60,236 nt of DNA from Phycisphaerales bacterium (GTDB taxonomy: Bacteria > Planctomycetota > Phycisphaerae > Phycisphaerales > SM1A02): assembly GCA_029247205.1 (NCBI GenBank), contig JAQWLT010000043.1, forward strand, positions 1 to 60,236. Reading direction: 5' to 3'. Below are positions 18,935 to 27,151 of this stretch, in pieces. Under the pieces are notes generated by a model. The model did no database searches. It saw nothing but the letters and a program-made list of their open reading frames with translations, and was not told the DNA's origin. How positions within the stretch are numbered: the first letter of the stretch is position 1; every line of letters begins with the position of its first letter. The position numbers and the translations under genes were made by a program.

Positions 18935-19767
18935 CCGAACCCACTCATACCAAAAACATTCGCGAGATCGAATTGCCCCAACCAACGGCCTCGCCGATGG
19001 TGACTGCATTCGGCTTCACGTTGATGGTGGCCGGCATCGTGACCAACTGGATCGTGGCCATTGTCGGTTGCGTCATCATGTTTGTTGGCATCGTGAAGTG
19101 GTTTGGCCAGTCAAACCCTGAGTCCAAAGAGATGCCTGCGGTACCCGCCCCAAAACCAACACCCATCGTCCCGCGAGTGGATGGTGTTGCGCACTTGATC
19201 AGCGATAGCGGTCACCGTGCTCGCCTTCCGTTGGCCATCCATCCATACTCTGCTGGCATCGTCGGTGGGTTGCTCGGTGGCGTGGTCATGGCCCTTGTTG
19301 CCGTTGGCTGGAGTTTGGCCATGCACGGGTCGCTGTGGTACACGGTGAATCTGCTCGCAGGCTGCATGCTCTCTGACTTCGCTGAACAAACAACCGAGCA
19401 ACTCTATGCCTTCCAAACGGCTGGCATCATCGTCGGCGTAATGATTCAACTGGTCATGTCGGTGAGCGTCGGGCTGCTCTATGGCGTCGTCATGCCACTG
19501 CTTCCTCGCCTTCACTTGCTCTTTGCTGCAATTCTCATCCCACTCATGTGGTCAGGGCTGACATGGGCATCTATCTCCGTGATCAACCCGGCACTGAGTG
19601 AACACATCAACTGGCTGTGGTTTGTCATCTCGCAGATTTCCTTTGGTATCGTGACTGGTTGGTGGATCATTCGGTCTGAGAAGGTGTCGACGATGCAGAA
19701 TTGGCACTACTTAGAACGCATGGGCATCGATTCACCCGGCGTTCGGAAGATGGGAGAGGCCGAATGA
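18931..19767 (+). CDS. Multi-spanning membrane protein in the oxidase operon, unknown function
   Basis: I do not recognise a family with certainty. The 278-residue product has two close N-terminal helices (about residues 22-60), similar in layout to a small oxidase subunit IV. A Pro-rich cytoplasmic or periplasmic linker follows, then about five more helices ending in INWLWFVISQISFGIVTGWWII. It overlaps coxC upstream and the diheme cytochrome gene downstream, both as ATGA, so it is made stoichiometrically with the oxidase. A structural or assembly subunit linking oxidase and bc-type complex is a plausible inference. No metal-binding pattern stands out. Confidence 0.7.
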   Translation: MTEPTHTKNIREIELPQPTASPMVTAFGFTLMVAGIVTNWIVAIVGCVIMFVGIVKWFGQSNPESKEMPAVPAPKPTPIVPRVDGVAHLISDSGHRARLPLAIHPYSAGIVGGLLGGVVMALVAVGWSLAMHGSLWYTVNLLAGCMLSDFAEQTTEQLYAFQTAGIIVGVMIQLVMSVSVGLLYGVVMPLLPRLHLLFAAILIPLMWSGLTWASISVINPALSEHINWLWFVISQISFGIVTGWWIIRSEKVSTMQNWHYLERMGIDSPGVRKMGEAE

Positions 19768-20540
19768 TCCGGTACGCAATCGGCACCATCTTGATTATTG
19801 GCATCACGGCATTGGTCGGTTGTGACTGGATGCCAGGTCGACCAACCGTCCCGCAGGATGATCGCGGAAACCCCTCATCTGTCCACGGCTTTGCGCCCCT
19901 CTGGTCCGTCAATTGCCAAGGCTGCCACGGCGAGACCGGCATGTGGGGCCCCGCTCGGCCACTCAATGACCCGCTGTATCAGTCCCTTGTCACCGACGAG
20001 TGGCTCAACAAGACCATTGCCAATGGCATCCCCGGCACCTTGATGCCGCCGCACTCGGTCGACAATGGTGGCTGGATTACTGATAGCCAAATTGAAGAGC
20101 TTGTGTCTGGCATGCGAACAGCTTGGCGAGGCACACCACCACCCTACGCAGCAAGTTCTCCCGCGATTATTAACTGGAAGAAATTGAAGGCGAATGCGAC
20201 CGCAGGGCGGACTGTCTTTAACACATACTGCAGTCCTTGCCACGGCGAAAACGGCGTTGGTGCCATGGCTGGAAGCCCCATCGACTCGGCCTTCCTCGCA
20301 CTTGCAAGTGACCAAATGCTTCGCGCCACCATCGTCTGCGGCCGCCCCGACGTTGGCATGCCTGACTGGCAAGGCAATCTCAATGGCAAACCTGTGCCCG
20401 AACGTGCAGGCTTGGCGCCGCTGAGCGATCAGCAAGTCACCGACGTGCTCGCGTGGATCACATCCCACCGCGTTACGTACCCAGGACAGCCATACCCTGC
20501 CGGCGGCAATACGTCCCCGGGATTCCGAGGAGACGACTGA
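19764..20540 (+). CDS. Diheme c-type cytochrome lipoprotein
   Basis: The 258-residue protein has a lipobox ALVGC with Cys20 as lipidation site, then two cytochrome c domains with heme motifs CQGCH (51-55) and CSPCH (156-160). Possible axial methionines are in GTLMPPH and VGMPDW. It is exported and probably membrane-tethered, and could carry electrons between the Rieske/cytochrome b complex and the caa3 oxidase. It overlaps both neighbours' coding context: ATGA with the previous gene, and 5 bp before the Rieske gene. In gene order it takes the place a c1-type subunit or a soluble carrier would take. Confidence 0.87.
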   Translation: MIRYAIGTILIIGITALVGCDWMPGRPTVPQDDRGNPSSVHGFAPLWSVNCQGCHGETGMWGPARPLNDPLYQSLVTDEWLNKTIANGIPGTLMPPHSVDNGGWITDSQIEELVSGMRTAWRGTPPPYAASSPAIINWKKLKANATAGRTVFNTYCSPCHGENGVGAMAGSPIDSAFLALASDQMLRATIVCGRPDVGMPDWQGNLNGKPVPERAGLAPLSDQQVTDVLAWITSHRVTYPGQPYPAGGNTSPGFRGDD

Positions 20541-20545
20541 CCCCT

Positions 20546-21100
20546 ATGGGCGAACGATACGACTATCGCAGCGCACCGGACCCGGCAATGATGGGCGACC
20601 CTTCGGGGCCCGAGCCTTCACGGCGTGGCTTCTTGTTCTGGCTCGGGGCCGCCTTGAATGGCATCGCGGCGCTGCTCATTGCAGTCCCGGTTGTTGGCTA
20701 CATCATTAGTCCATGGCGATCAGGTGGATGGCAGAAGTGGACCAACCTCGACACCGTCGAGAAGTACCCCAAGGGCCAGACTCGCCTTGCAACATACGTC
20801 AGTCCATTCCGTACGCCGTGGGACGGATACACCGCAGACACAGCGTGTTGGGTGAAGCGAGACCAGTCCGGCGACTTCACCGTATTCGCGATCAACTGCA
20901 CACACCTCGGGTGCCCGGTTCGTTGGTTCCCAGAGAGCAATCTCTTTATGTGCCCATGCCATGGTGGCGTGTACTACGCAGACGGGGCGCATGCTGCCGG
21001 ACCTCCACCGCGCGGGCTATATCCATACGAAACTCGAATCAAGGATGGAATCCTGCAAGTCAAGGCTGGGCGACTGCCGACCTTGCAGGAGACCGCCTGA
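20546..21100 (+). CDS. Rieske [2Fe-2S] protein of a cytochrome bc-type complex
   Basis: The 184-residue protein starts with a twin-arginine-like motif SRRGFL (25-30) and a transmembrane anchor (about 31-53), the usual export route for Rieske proteins. The cluster site is C-T-H-L-G-C (118-123) and C-P-C-H-G-G (136-141). Cys118, His120, Cys136 and His139 would bind the cluster; Cys123 and Cys138 would form the disulfide. It accepts the first electron from quinol. The cytochrome b gene starts 4 bp after its stop. Confidence 0.93.
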   Translation: MGERYDYRSAPDPAMMGDPSGPEPSRRGFLFWLGAALNGIAALLIAVPVVGYIISPWRSGGWQKWTNLDTVEKYPKGQTRLATYVSPFRTPWDGYTADTACWVKRDQSGDFTVFAINCTHLGCPVRWFPESNLFMCPCHGGVYYADGAHAAGPPPRGLYPYETRIKDGILQVKAGRLPTLQETA

Positions 21101-21104
21101 AACC

Positions 21105-22586
21105 ATGAAGAACCCACTGATCAACTGGTTCGAATCTCGCCTGCACCTTGCTGAGGTTATTGGCCCGAGCATGACCCATCCGGTACCTCGCAGCGCTAAA
21201 TGGTGGTACGTCTTCGGATCGATGACACTCGTGCTCTTCATGTGTCAGGTCGCGACTGGCATCTCGCTCTCACTTCTTTATGTCCCGTCCGCTGGACAGG
21301 CATTCGAGTCGCTCGAGTACATCACCTTCCAAGCAGAAATGGGATGGTTCCTTCGTGCCCTTCATGTGTGGGGTTCCCACCTGATGGTTGCGGCGATGAC
21401 CATTCATATGATTCAAGTGTTTCTCTTCGGCGCGTTCAAATTCCCGCGAGAACTCACTTGGATACTCGGGGTGCTCCTCTTCTTGTGCACGATTGGCATG
21501 GCCTTTACAGGCCAAGTTCTGAGATGGGACCAAGACTCATACTGGGGCCTGAGTGTCGGCATGTCGATGGCAGGACGGGTGCCTTGGATTGGCCCAGGCT
21601 TGGTCCACTTTGTGTTGGGCGGCGCGATCATCGGTGGCGAGTCGCTTAGCCGGTTCTTTACACTGCATGTCTTTGTCATTCCCGCAACGCTGATGGGACT
21701 GATCGGCCTTCACTTGCTGCTCGTCATTAAGAAGGGAATCAACGAGAAGCCCACGCCTGGCGTACTCGTCGAGAAGTCTAACTACGAAGAGAAGTATCAC
21801 GATCTCGTCAAGAAACGAGGCATGCCCTTCTTCCCCAATGCCGCCGGCCGTGACATGATTGCATGCGGCATAACCCTCGGGCTTGTGTTCTTCTGCGCGA
21901 TGATGTTTGGCCCGGCTGGGCCAACCGGAGAGCCGAACCCGACGTACATTCAAACGGCCCCTCGACCTGACTTCTACTTCCAATCTGCATTTGCAGTGCT
22001 GGCGCTCTTGCCGCCATATATGGAAACATTCTTGATCCTGGGCTTCCCAATTCTCGCTCTCTCAACGCTCATTCTGCTGCCCTTCCTTTCACCCGGCGGA
22101 GAGAAGCACTGGCGACGGCGACCGATGTCAGTGATCTTTGTTATCTCGCTGATGCTCATCCTTTCTACGCTCACCTATCTTGGCTACAAGTCGCCATGGT
22201 CACCGGTGATGGACGCATGGAGCGGCATTCCCACTCCCATCGAATATGTCAAGGGCCGCACTCCCTTGGAGTTGCAGGGCGCCATCGTGATACAGAACAA
22301 ACAGTGCCGCAATTGCCACATGCTCGATGGGCGTGGCGGCAAGCGTGGGCCGGCACTTGACGATGTCGCATCGCGACTCAATGGCGATCAACTCATTCGT
22401 CAGGTTCTGCAAGGTGGTGGCAATATGCCCGCCTATGGCAAGCACCTCTCTCCCGAAGAGGTCAGCGCACTCGCGGCCTTCCTGCAGACAATGACCAACG
22501 CATGGCAACACGAGCCAGCTGCTGGCTACTCCACCAATCCACGCCCAACGCAGGACCCGGTGCCCCCCATTCTGCCTAACTCTTAA
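21105..22586 (+). CDS. Cytochrome b fused to a C-terminal cytochrome c domain
   Basis: The 493-residue protein is the quinol-oxidising membrane subunit. Heme-binding His pairs lie in two helices: LHVWGSHLMVAAMTIH (14-residue spacing) and LHVFVIPATLMGLIGLH (15-residue spacing). The second spacing is that of cytochrome b6-type proteins. The quinol-site loop region and later helices follow (PPYMETFLILGFP). After the last helix comes a c-type heme domain with CRNCH (Cys401, Cys404, His405) and a candidate ligand in GNMPAYG. The fusion means no separate cytochrome c1 or cytochrome f gene is required here. About 138 bp separate it from the next gene. Confidence 0.92.
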   Translation: MKNPLINWFESRLHLAEVIGPSMTHPVPRSAKWWYVFGSMTLVLFMCQVATGISLSLLYVPSAGQAFESLEYITFQAEMGWFLRALHVWGSHLMVAAMTIHMIQVFLFGAFKFPRELTWILGVLLFLCTIGMAFTGQVLRWDQDSYWGLSVGMSMAGRVPWIGPGLVHFVLGGAIIGGESLSRFFTLHVFVIPATLMGLIGLHLLLVIKKGINEKPTPGVLVEKSNYEEKYHDLVKKRGMPFFPNAAGRDMIACGITLGLVFFCAMMFGPAGPTGEPNPTYIQTAPRPDFYFQSAFAVLALLPPYMETFLILGFPILALSTLILLPFLSPGGEKHWRRRPMSVIFVISLMLILSTLTYLGYKSPWSPVMDAWSGIPTPIEYVKGRTPLELQGAIVIQNKQCRNCHMLDGRGGKRGPALDDVASRLNGDQLIRQVLQGGGNMPAYGKHLSPEEVSALAAFLQTMTNAWQHEPAAGYSTNPRPTQDPVPPILPNS

Positions 22587-22647
22587 TTCAACAAGTGGGA
22601 CCCTATGGCCCCGTAGGCAGACTTCAAACACGGAACACACCGCCGTA

Positions 22648-22719
22648 GAGGGAGCCAGCGAGCGGCAACAGTCCCCCTCTGCTGCTCACCTGCTCTACTG
22701 CTCTAGCGGCACAGCCGCT
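22648..22719 (+). other. Two small hairpins between the cytochrome b and CtaG-like genes
   Basis: In the 138-bp gap, GAGGG (22648-22652) can pair with CCCTC (22675-22679), and AGCGGC (22705-22710) pairs with GCCGCT (22714-22719) around an ACA loop just 5 nt before the next ATG. Neither is followed by a T-tract. They may end the upstream transcript weakly or modulate initiation of the CtaG/iron-sulfur gene. Low certainty. Confidence 0.25.
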
Positions 22720-22724
22720 CCGTT

Positions 22725-25028
22725 ATGCCTGATATGACCAGCGCCATCTTGTCGTCTTGGACCATTGAGTTCTGGCCATTGACGCTTTCACTTCTCTCGA
22801 TTGCGGTGTACTGGCGTGGCTGGCGTGGCTTGAACCGCTCGATGCCAGCCAAATTTCCGGCGTGGCGGCTGGTGTGCTTTATTGCTGGCATCGCCTCATG
22901 CTGGATTGCGATTGCATCGCCCCTCGACGCATTTGGCAGCCTGCTGCTGCAAGTTCATATGGCGCAGCACGTGCTACTGATGATGGTCGGCCCGCCACTG
23001 ATCTTGCTCGCCTGCCCAGGCATCCCAATGTTGCGTGGACTTCCACACACCATTCGTCGTGATTGGCTCGGGCCGTTTCTTGGCGCGCACGCAGTCCGTG
23101 CGGGCTTTCATCGCCTTACGCACCCGATGGTCGGACTGACGCTCTTCATTGCGGCTACTTGGATATGGCATCTTCCAGCCTTCTATGAGTTGGCGCTTCG
23201 CAACACAACGTGGCATGAGATCGAACATCTGACCTTTCTTCTCACCGCCCTACTCTTCTGGTGGCCAATCGTGCAGCCATGGCCGAGCACACCGACGTGG
23301 CCTCGTTGGTTGCTGTTGCCATACTTGCTCGTCGCCGACTTACAGAACACACTGTTCTCTGCGGTCTATGTGTTTCGCGAGACGCCGATCTACAACACCT
23401 ACGCGGCTACGCCAGAACTGCTTGGGTTTTCAACCATGCAAGATCAAGCTGCCGCAGGCGCCATCATGTGGGTTGCCGGTTCTGCGGTATTCCTGATACC
23501 GGTCGGACTCATCATCAAACAACTCTTGCAGCCACAATTGGCGATCGCGGGCATTCCGGGCAGACATAGCCGCGGCTCAGTGTCGTTGCCGATTCTTGGG
23601 CAGCAACTCACAGCGGCATCACGAGAGAAGTCCAATGACCTGCTTCGCATACCGCTACTCGGCCGACTCCTTCGAAGCCTTCGTGTTCGCCGCTGCATGC
23701 AGTGGATCATGTTCGCCCTCGCTGCCCTGATTGTGGTGGACGGACTCTTTGGCCCACGACTTGGGCCGATGAATCTCGCTGGCGTATTGCCATGGACACA
23801 CTGGCGAGGCTTCGTCGTCATTGCCCTGCTCGTTGCGGGCAATGCCTTCTGCTGGGCCTGCCCGTTCATGTTGCCGCGTGAACTGAGTAAGCGATTCTTT
23901 CGCCCCACTCGCCGCTGGCCACGAGCCATTCGATCCAAATGGCTCGCTGCATCACTCTTGCTTGTCTATCTCTGGGCTTACGAGGTGTACGGCCTGTGGG
24001 ATTCACCATGGTGGACTGCATGGGTTGTCATTGGGTACTTCGCAGCAGCCTTCACGGTCGATGCATTCTTCCGCGGCGCGGCATTCTGTCGATGGGTCTG
24101 TCCGATCGGTCAATTTCATTTCATTGAGTCCCTTGTCTCGCCGCGTGAAGTGGCGGCTCTTGACGCTGTCACCTGCAACAACTGCACAACAAAAGACTGC
24201 ATACGCGGTGGCCCGGGCGGGCGTGGCTGTGAACTTGATCTGTACCTGCCAACCAAACGCGGCAACCTTGACTGCACATGGTGCATGGACTGCGTTCGAA
24301 CGTGCCCGCACGACAACGTGGGCGTTGTCACACGGTCATTGCAGCAAGACGCATCATTCCCAGGTTGGCGGGGCGCTATCGGGCGCATTGCGACTCGACC
24401 AGACATCGCTGCGCTCGCAGCCTTGCTTACCTTCGGCGCATTTGCCAATGCGCTTGGCATGGTCGGGCCAGTGCTGGACCTTGAAGACCAGTTCGCCAGC
24501 AGCATCGGTGCCGCCACGCCAGTCATTCCAGCCACGATTGTGTTGATAAGCGTTACCGTCTTGGCCCCGCTCATTGTGCTACCCCTCATTGCAGCCGCCG
24601 TCAAGACAATCGGTCGCAGCAGCGGTTCGCTGGTTGCCACGACGAGCCGGCTCTCTTTGTGTCTTGTGCCGATCGGCTTTGCAATGTGGCTCGTGCACAT
24701 GCTGTTCCACCTGCTGACCAGCCTTGGCACCATTGTGCCTGTGAGCCAGCGACTCGCAGCCGATGCAGGCATCAATCTGGGCGATCCGGCCTGGGTCCTG
24801 GCCTGTTGCCTCAATGTCCCAACTTGGCTCTTGCCCATGGAGTTGTTACTGCTCGATGCCGGACTGCTTCTGACCGTCATCACCGTGCACCGCTTGGCCG
24901 CCAACACCTGCAAACGTGCGGTGATCCGTTGCACAGTGCTACTGAGCATGCCCGCCGTCATCCTCTTTGCAATCGGTGTATGGATTGTGCTGCAACCCAT
25001 GCAGATGCGGGGGACACTGCTCCCATGA
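22725..25028 (+). CDS. CtaG-like oxidase assembly domain fused to a 4Fe-4S membrane protein
   Basis: Two modules lie in one 767-residue frame. Residues 1 to about 270 resemble the caa3 assembly factor CtaG, with HMAQHVLLMMVGPPLILLACPG and several helices. From about residue 325 the protein resembles NapH/CcoG/NosR-type membrane ferredoxins: CWACPF, CRWVCPIGQ (first Cys455), C-N-N-C-T-T-K-D-C (484-492) and C-T-W-C-M-D-C-V-R-T-C (517-527). At least four more helices follow to the end. It likely handles copper and redox steps in building the oxidase CuA or CuB site; that role is inferred. No clear ribosome-binding site; ATG 22734 is an alternative start. The stop overlaps the next gene (ATGA). 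Confidence 0.82.
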   Translation: MPDMTSAILSSWTIEFWPLTLSLLSIAVYWRGWRGLNRSMPAKFPAWRLVCFIAGIASCWIAIASPLDAFGSLLLQVHMAQHVLLMMVGPPLILLACPGIPMLRGLPHTIRRDWLGPFLGAHAVRAGFHRLTHPMVGLTLFIAATWIWHLPAFYELALRNTTWHEIEHLTFLLTALLFWWPIVQPWPSTPTWPRWLLLPYLLVADLQNTLFSAVYVFRETPIYNTYAATPELLGFSTMQDQAAAGAIMWVAGSAVFLIPVGLIIKQLLQPQLAIAGIPGRHSRGSVSLPILGQQLTAASREKSNDLLRIPLLGRLLRSLRVRRCMQWIMFALAALIVVDGLFGPRLGPMNLAGVLPWTHWRGFVVIALLVAGNAFCWACPFMLPRELSKRFFRPTRRWPRAIRSKWLAASLLLVYLWAYEVYGLWDSPWWTAWVVIGYFAAAFTVDAFFRGAAFCRWVCPIGQFHFIESLVSPREVAALDAVTCNNCTTKDCIRGGPGGRGCELDLYLPTKRGNLDCTWCMDCVRTCPHDNVGVVTRSLQQDASFPGWRGAIGRIATRPDIAALAALLTFGAFANALGMVGPVLDLEDQFASSIGAATPVIPATIVLISVTVLAPLIVLPLIAAAVKTIGRSSGSLVATTSRLSLCLVPIGFAMWLVHMLFHLLTSLGTIVPVSQRLAADAGINLGDPAWVLACCLNVPTWLLPMELLLLDAGLLLTVITVHRLAANTCKRAVIRCTVLLSMPAVILFAIGVWIVLQPMQMRGTLLP

Positions 25029-25540
25029 TGCAGCTCACCCGATACATACCTGCGGTCCTGTTCATCGTTGCCTCCCTATGCCCTCTTGCCAGTGCCGACA
25101 GCGGCCTGATTCGATTGAGTGAACGCGCTGGGCCTTGGCGAGTGATTGTCATGACCGATCCCACACCAGTTCGCGCAGGTCCGGTCGACTTTGCTGTGCT
25201 CCTGCAAGATGTCTCAACGGGAAAGGCGGTACTGAACGCCGATGTGCAATTCCGCCTGAGTAATGATGAGCAAGGATTGACTTGGTCAGCAACGGCCACG
25301 CGATCGCAGGCTGACAATCGTTTGCTCTACGCAGCAAAGTTCACGCTTCCGGCAAGCGGCCGCTGGACCGCCGACACGCACATTCAAGCGGGCGGCGTGG
25401 AACATGAAGTGCAATGGGCATTCACCGCTGCTGAACCCATCCCCCCGTTTACTGCAGCCTGGCCTTGGTTGCTCCCTGCACCAATCGGCATTGCCCTGTA
25501 CGCGGCGAGCAGAATCCTGCGAAAGTCCCCCTCTTCATGA
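25025..25540 (+). CDS. Exported YtkA/FixH-like protein
   Basis: The 171-residue product has a signal peptide (about 1-25, ending near ASADS), a beta-rich domain and a C-terminal membrane segment near residues 147-165. The pattern VRAGPVDFAVLLQDVSTGKAVLNADVQF and the position beside oxidase assembly genes suggest a YtkA- or FixH-like fold, a group often found in copper and oxidase maturation loci. I see no Cys or Met-rich copper site, so the assignment rests on layout. It overlaps both neighbours as ATGA. Confidence 0.6.
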   Translation: MMQLTRYIPAVLFIVASLCPLASADSGLIRLSERAGPWRVIVMTDPTPVRAGPVDFAVLLQDVSTGKAVLNADVQFRLSNDEQGLTWSATATRSQADNRLLYAAKFTLPASGRWTADTHIQAGGVEHEVQWAFTAAEPIPPFTAAWPWLLPAPIGIALYAASRILRKSPSS

Positions 25541-26037
25541 ATACCACCGAGCCTCAATCATCCACCCGCTCCCGCAGCCAGAAGCTCGGGTGCGCCAGCC
25601 TCGTACTCGTCATGGTTGGCGGCATCCTCCTCGTCGCCATCGCGACATGGCGAATCAATAGACAAGTCGCAACCTATGAGGCCCGCTTCGCCGGCGAGAC
25701 CTGGACCCGACTTGATGGCCCCACAATTGAACTCATAGAACCGATCACCCAACAAACACTCATTTTCGGTAGCGATATTGAACTCCATGGGGCCACTGTC
25801 GATATCGCCATTCTCGGCGGCGCTGCTGAATTGCACGGGGAGTACCTCGGCACAGTGCACTTTCTTGGTCGAAGTCTGGACCTGGCGCCTGATGGCGTCA
25901 TCAAGGGCACGCTTGAAATTGCGGGCGCCCGCCACGTCTCGATACGCGGTGATCTCAAGGGTGAACCCATCGGGGTCTGGGACCGTCTGTTTCTGAAGCA
26001 GAAAGGCTCTGAACCCGCGCCCGGGGAGAGTCGGTAG
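25537..26037 (+). CDS. Membrane-anchored bactofilin-like protein
   Basis: The 166-residue protein has one transmembrane segment (about residues 18-38) and a soluble domain with short repeating beta units: DIELHGATVDIAILGGAAEL, then HGEYLGTVHFLG, then GVIKGTLEIAGARHVSIRGD. This resembles the right-handed beta-helix of polymer-forming bactofilins, although those are usually soluble or shorter at the N-terminus. It is the last gene of the respiratory block, joined by an ATGA overlap. It may scaffold the complexes or link them to the T7SS-like cassette that starts 42 bp later. Similarity was judged by eye. Confidence 0.5.
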   Translation: MNTTEPQSSTRSRSQKLGCASLVLVMVGGILLVAIATWRINRQVATYEARFAGETWTRLDGPTIELIEPITQQTLIFGSDIELHGATVDIAILGGAAELHGEYLGTVHFLGRSLDLAPDGVIKGTLEIAGARHVSIRGDLKGEPIGVWDRLFLKQKGSEPAPGESR

Positions 26038-26079
26038 CCTGTGTTGAGATACAAGGTTCTCGCTTGAAAGGACGCCACA

Positions 26080-26352
26080 ATGGCCAAGGCAATCATTGAC
26101 CCCGCAGAGGTTCGCCGTTTCGCCGCTGACCTTCGACGATTCACCGACGGCATGCATGAACAGATGAATGCCTTGGCGTCGCGTCACCGCAGTCTCGGAC
26201 AGACCTGGCGAGACCAGGAACACACCAAGTTTTCAGAAGAGTTTGAGCACAGCATGCGGTCGCTCGGTCGGTTCCGTGAACAGGTCACTGAACACGTACC
26301 CTTCCTGCTCCGGAAGGCGCAGCGGGCGGATGACTACCTCAATCAACAATAA
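26080..26352 (+). CDS. WXG100-like small helical protein
   Basis: This 90-residue, all-helical protein has no signal peptide and resembles ESAT-6/WXG100 proteins: helix, a central tight turn with Trp, helix. At the turn it has W43-R-D rather than W-x-G, in the pattern W-x-D-x-x-H-x-K (43-50). WXG100 proteins form dimers that type VII systems recognise or secrete. There is a GAAAGGA site upstream. It is the first gene of a tight cassette ending with an FtsK/EssC-like ATPase, which is the main support for the assignment. I infer it is a substrate or adaptor of that ATPase. Confidence 0.72.
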   Translation: MAKAIIDPAEVRRFAADLRRFTDGMHEQMNALASRHRSLGQTWRDQEHTKFSEEFEHSMRSLGRFREQVTEHVPFLLRKAQRADDYLNQQ

Positions 26353-26360
26353 GGCTCAAT

Positions 26361-26936
26361 ATGGGTGAGAAAGCAGACGTCCGGTCGATCGACGCCATCG
26401 GATTCTTCCGAGGGCAAGTCATTGCTTCAAGCGAGGCGATCCGACGCTTGCTTGACGAATGCAATAGCCAAGTTCGCCGCGTGCATCAATGGCTCAAAGG
26501 CGAGTGCTCGCAGCACTGGAAACTTGAAGCCCGCAAGCGAAATCAGAAACTCAACTCTGCACTGTCTGACCTGCAACGAGCCCGTATTGCACAGCCTGAC
26601 GCAGACCCCAGATCTTTCTTCGATCACAACCGCGCCATCCGAAAGGCCAAAGCTCGCGTCGAAGAAGCCGCAGAGAAGACTCGCATGATTCGCAAGTGGG
26701 TCATCAAACTCGAGCGTGAAGCGATGATTCTCCGCGGTCAACTGCAACGAATCGGAAACATGGCCGATCACGACCTGCCCAAAGCTGCCCAATGGCTCGC
26801 CACCTTGGAATCGCATCTTCAAGGCTACACGCAGGCCGCACCACCAATTCCAGATCCACACAAGGGACCCACTGAGGCGAGTGAAGGACATGGACGCGGC
26901 GGAACTCAGCAAACCGCCGAGGAGACCGACCTATGA
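26361..26936 (+). CDS. Coiled-coil protein of the T7SS-like cassette, unknown family
   Basis: The 191-residue product has no signal peptide. Residues 1-150 are helical and strongly charged, with a likely coiled coil around 85-130 (AIRKAKARVEEAAEKTRMIR). The last 35 residues are Pro/Gly/Thr-rich and probably disordered. It contains a Trp-Leu-Lys-Gly (44-47) in the first third, which could mimic a WXG turn. It starts 8 bp after the first small gene and overlaps the second by 4 bp, so all three should be made together. A larger WXG-type or chaperone-like partner is possible; I cannot name a family. Confidence 0.65.
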   Translation: MGEKADVRSIDAIGFFRGQVIASSEAIRRLLDECNSQVRRVHQWLKGECSQHWKLEARKRNQKLNSALSDLQRARIAQPDADPRSFFDHNRAIRKAKARVEEAAEKTRMIRKWVIKLEREAMILRGQLQRIGNMADHDLPKAAQWLATLESHLQGYTQAAPPIPDPHKGPTEASEGHGRGGTQQTAEETDL

Positions 26937-27151
26937 GCTTACTTTCAAGCAATGCGGCACTTCGCGAGGAAATCAATAGCTTGACGCAAGCATGGTTGCG
27001 GGTTGGTGAACAGTGGTCCGATGCGCAGCATGCCAAAATGGGCGACTACTACATCGAACCGCTCAACCAGTGTTACTCCACGGCAGACGAAGCCCTGCAA
27101 GTCATGACCCAGATCCTAGACAAAGCCCAACGCGACTGTGGATGGACATGA
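26933..27151 (+). CDS. Second WXG100-like small helical protein
   Basis: This 72-residue helical protein has Trp-Ser-Asp at the predicted turn (W28-S-D30) and the same extended pattern W-x-D-x-x-H-x-K (28-35) as the 90-residue protein two genes upstream. That makes the two look like a divergent pair that may heterodimerise, as EsxA/EsxB do. It overlaps the preceding gene as ATGA. It is shorter than a typical 100-residue member and ends in CGWT. The assignment rests on the shared motif and on the neighbouring ATPase. Confidence 0.68.
   Translation: MSLLSSNAALREEINSLTQAWLRVGEQWSDAQHAKMGDYYIEPLNQCYSTADEALQVMTQILDKAQRDCGWT

Noticed and set aside
24116-25000. 294-codon minus-strand frame inside the CtaG/iron-sulfur gene
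   Set aside because: Composition (Arg/Ser/Met-rich) and lack of motifs mark it as a shadow of the plus-strand gene, whose Fe-S motifs are clear.
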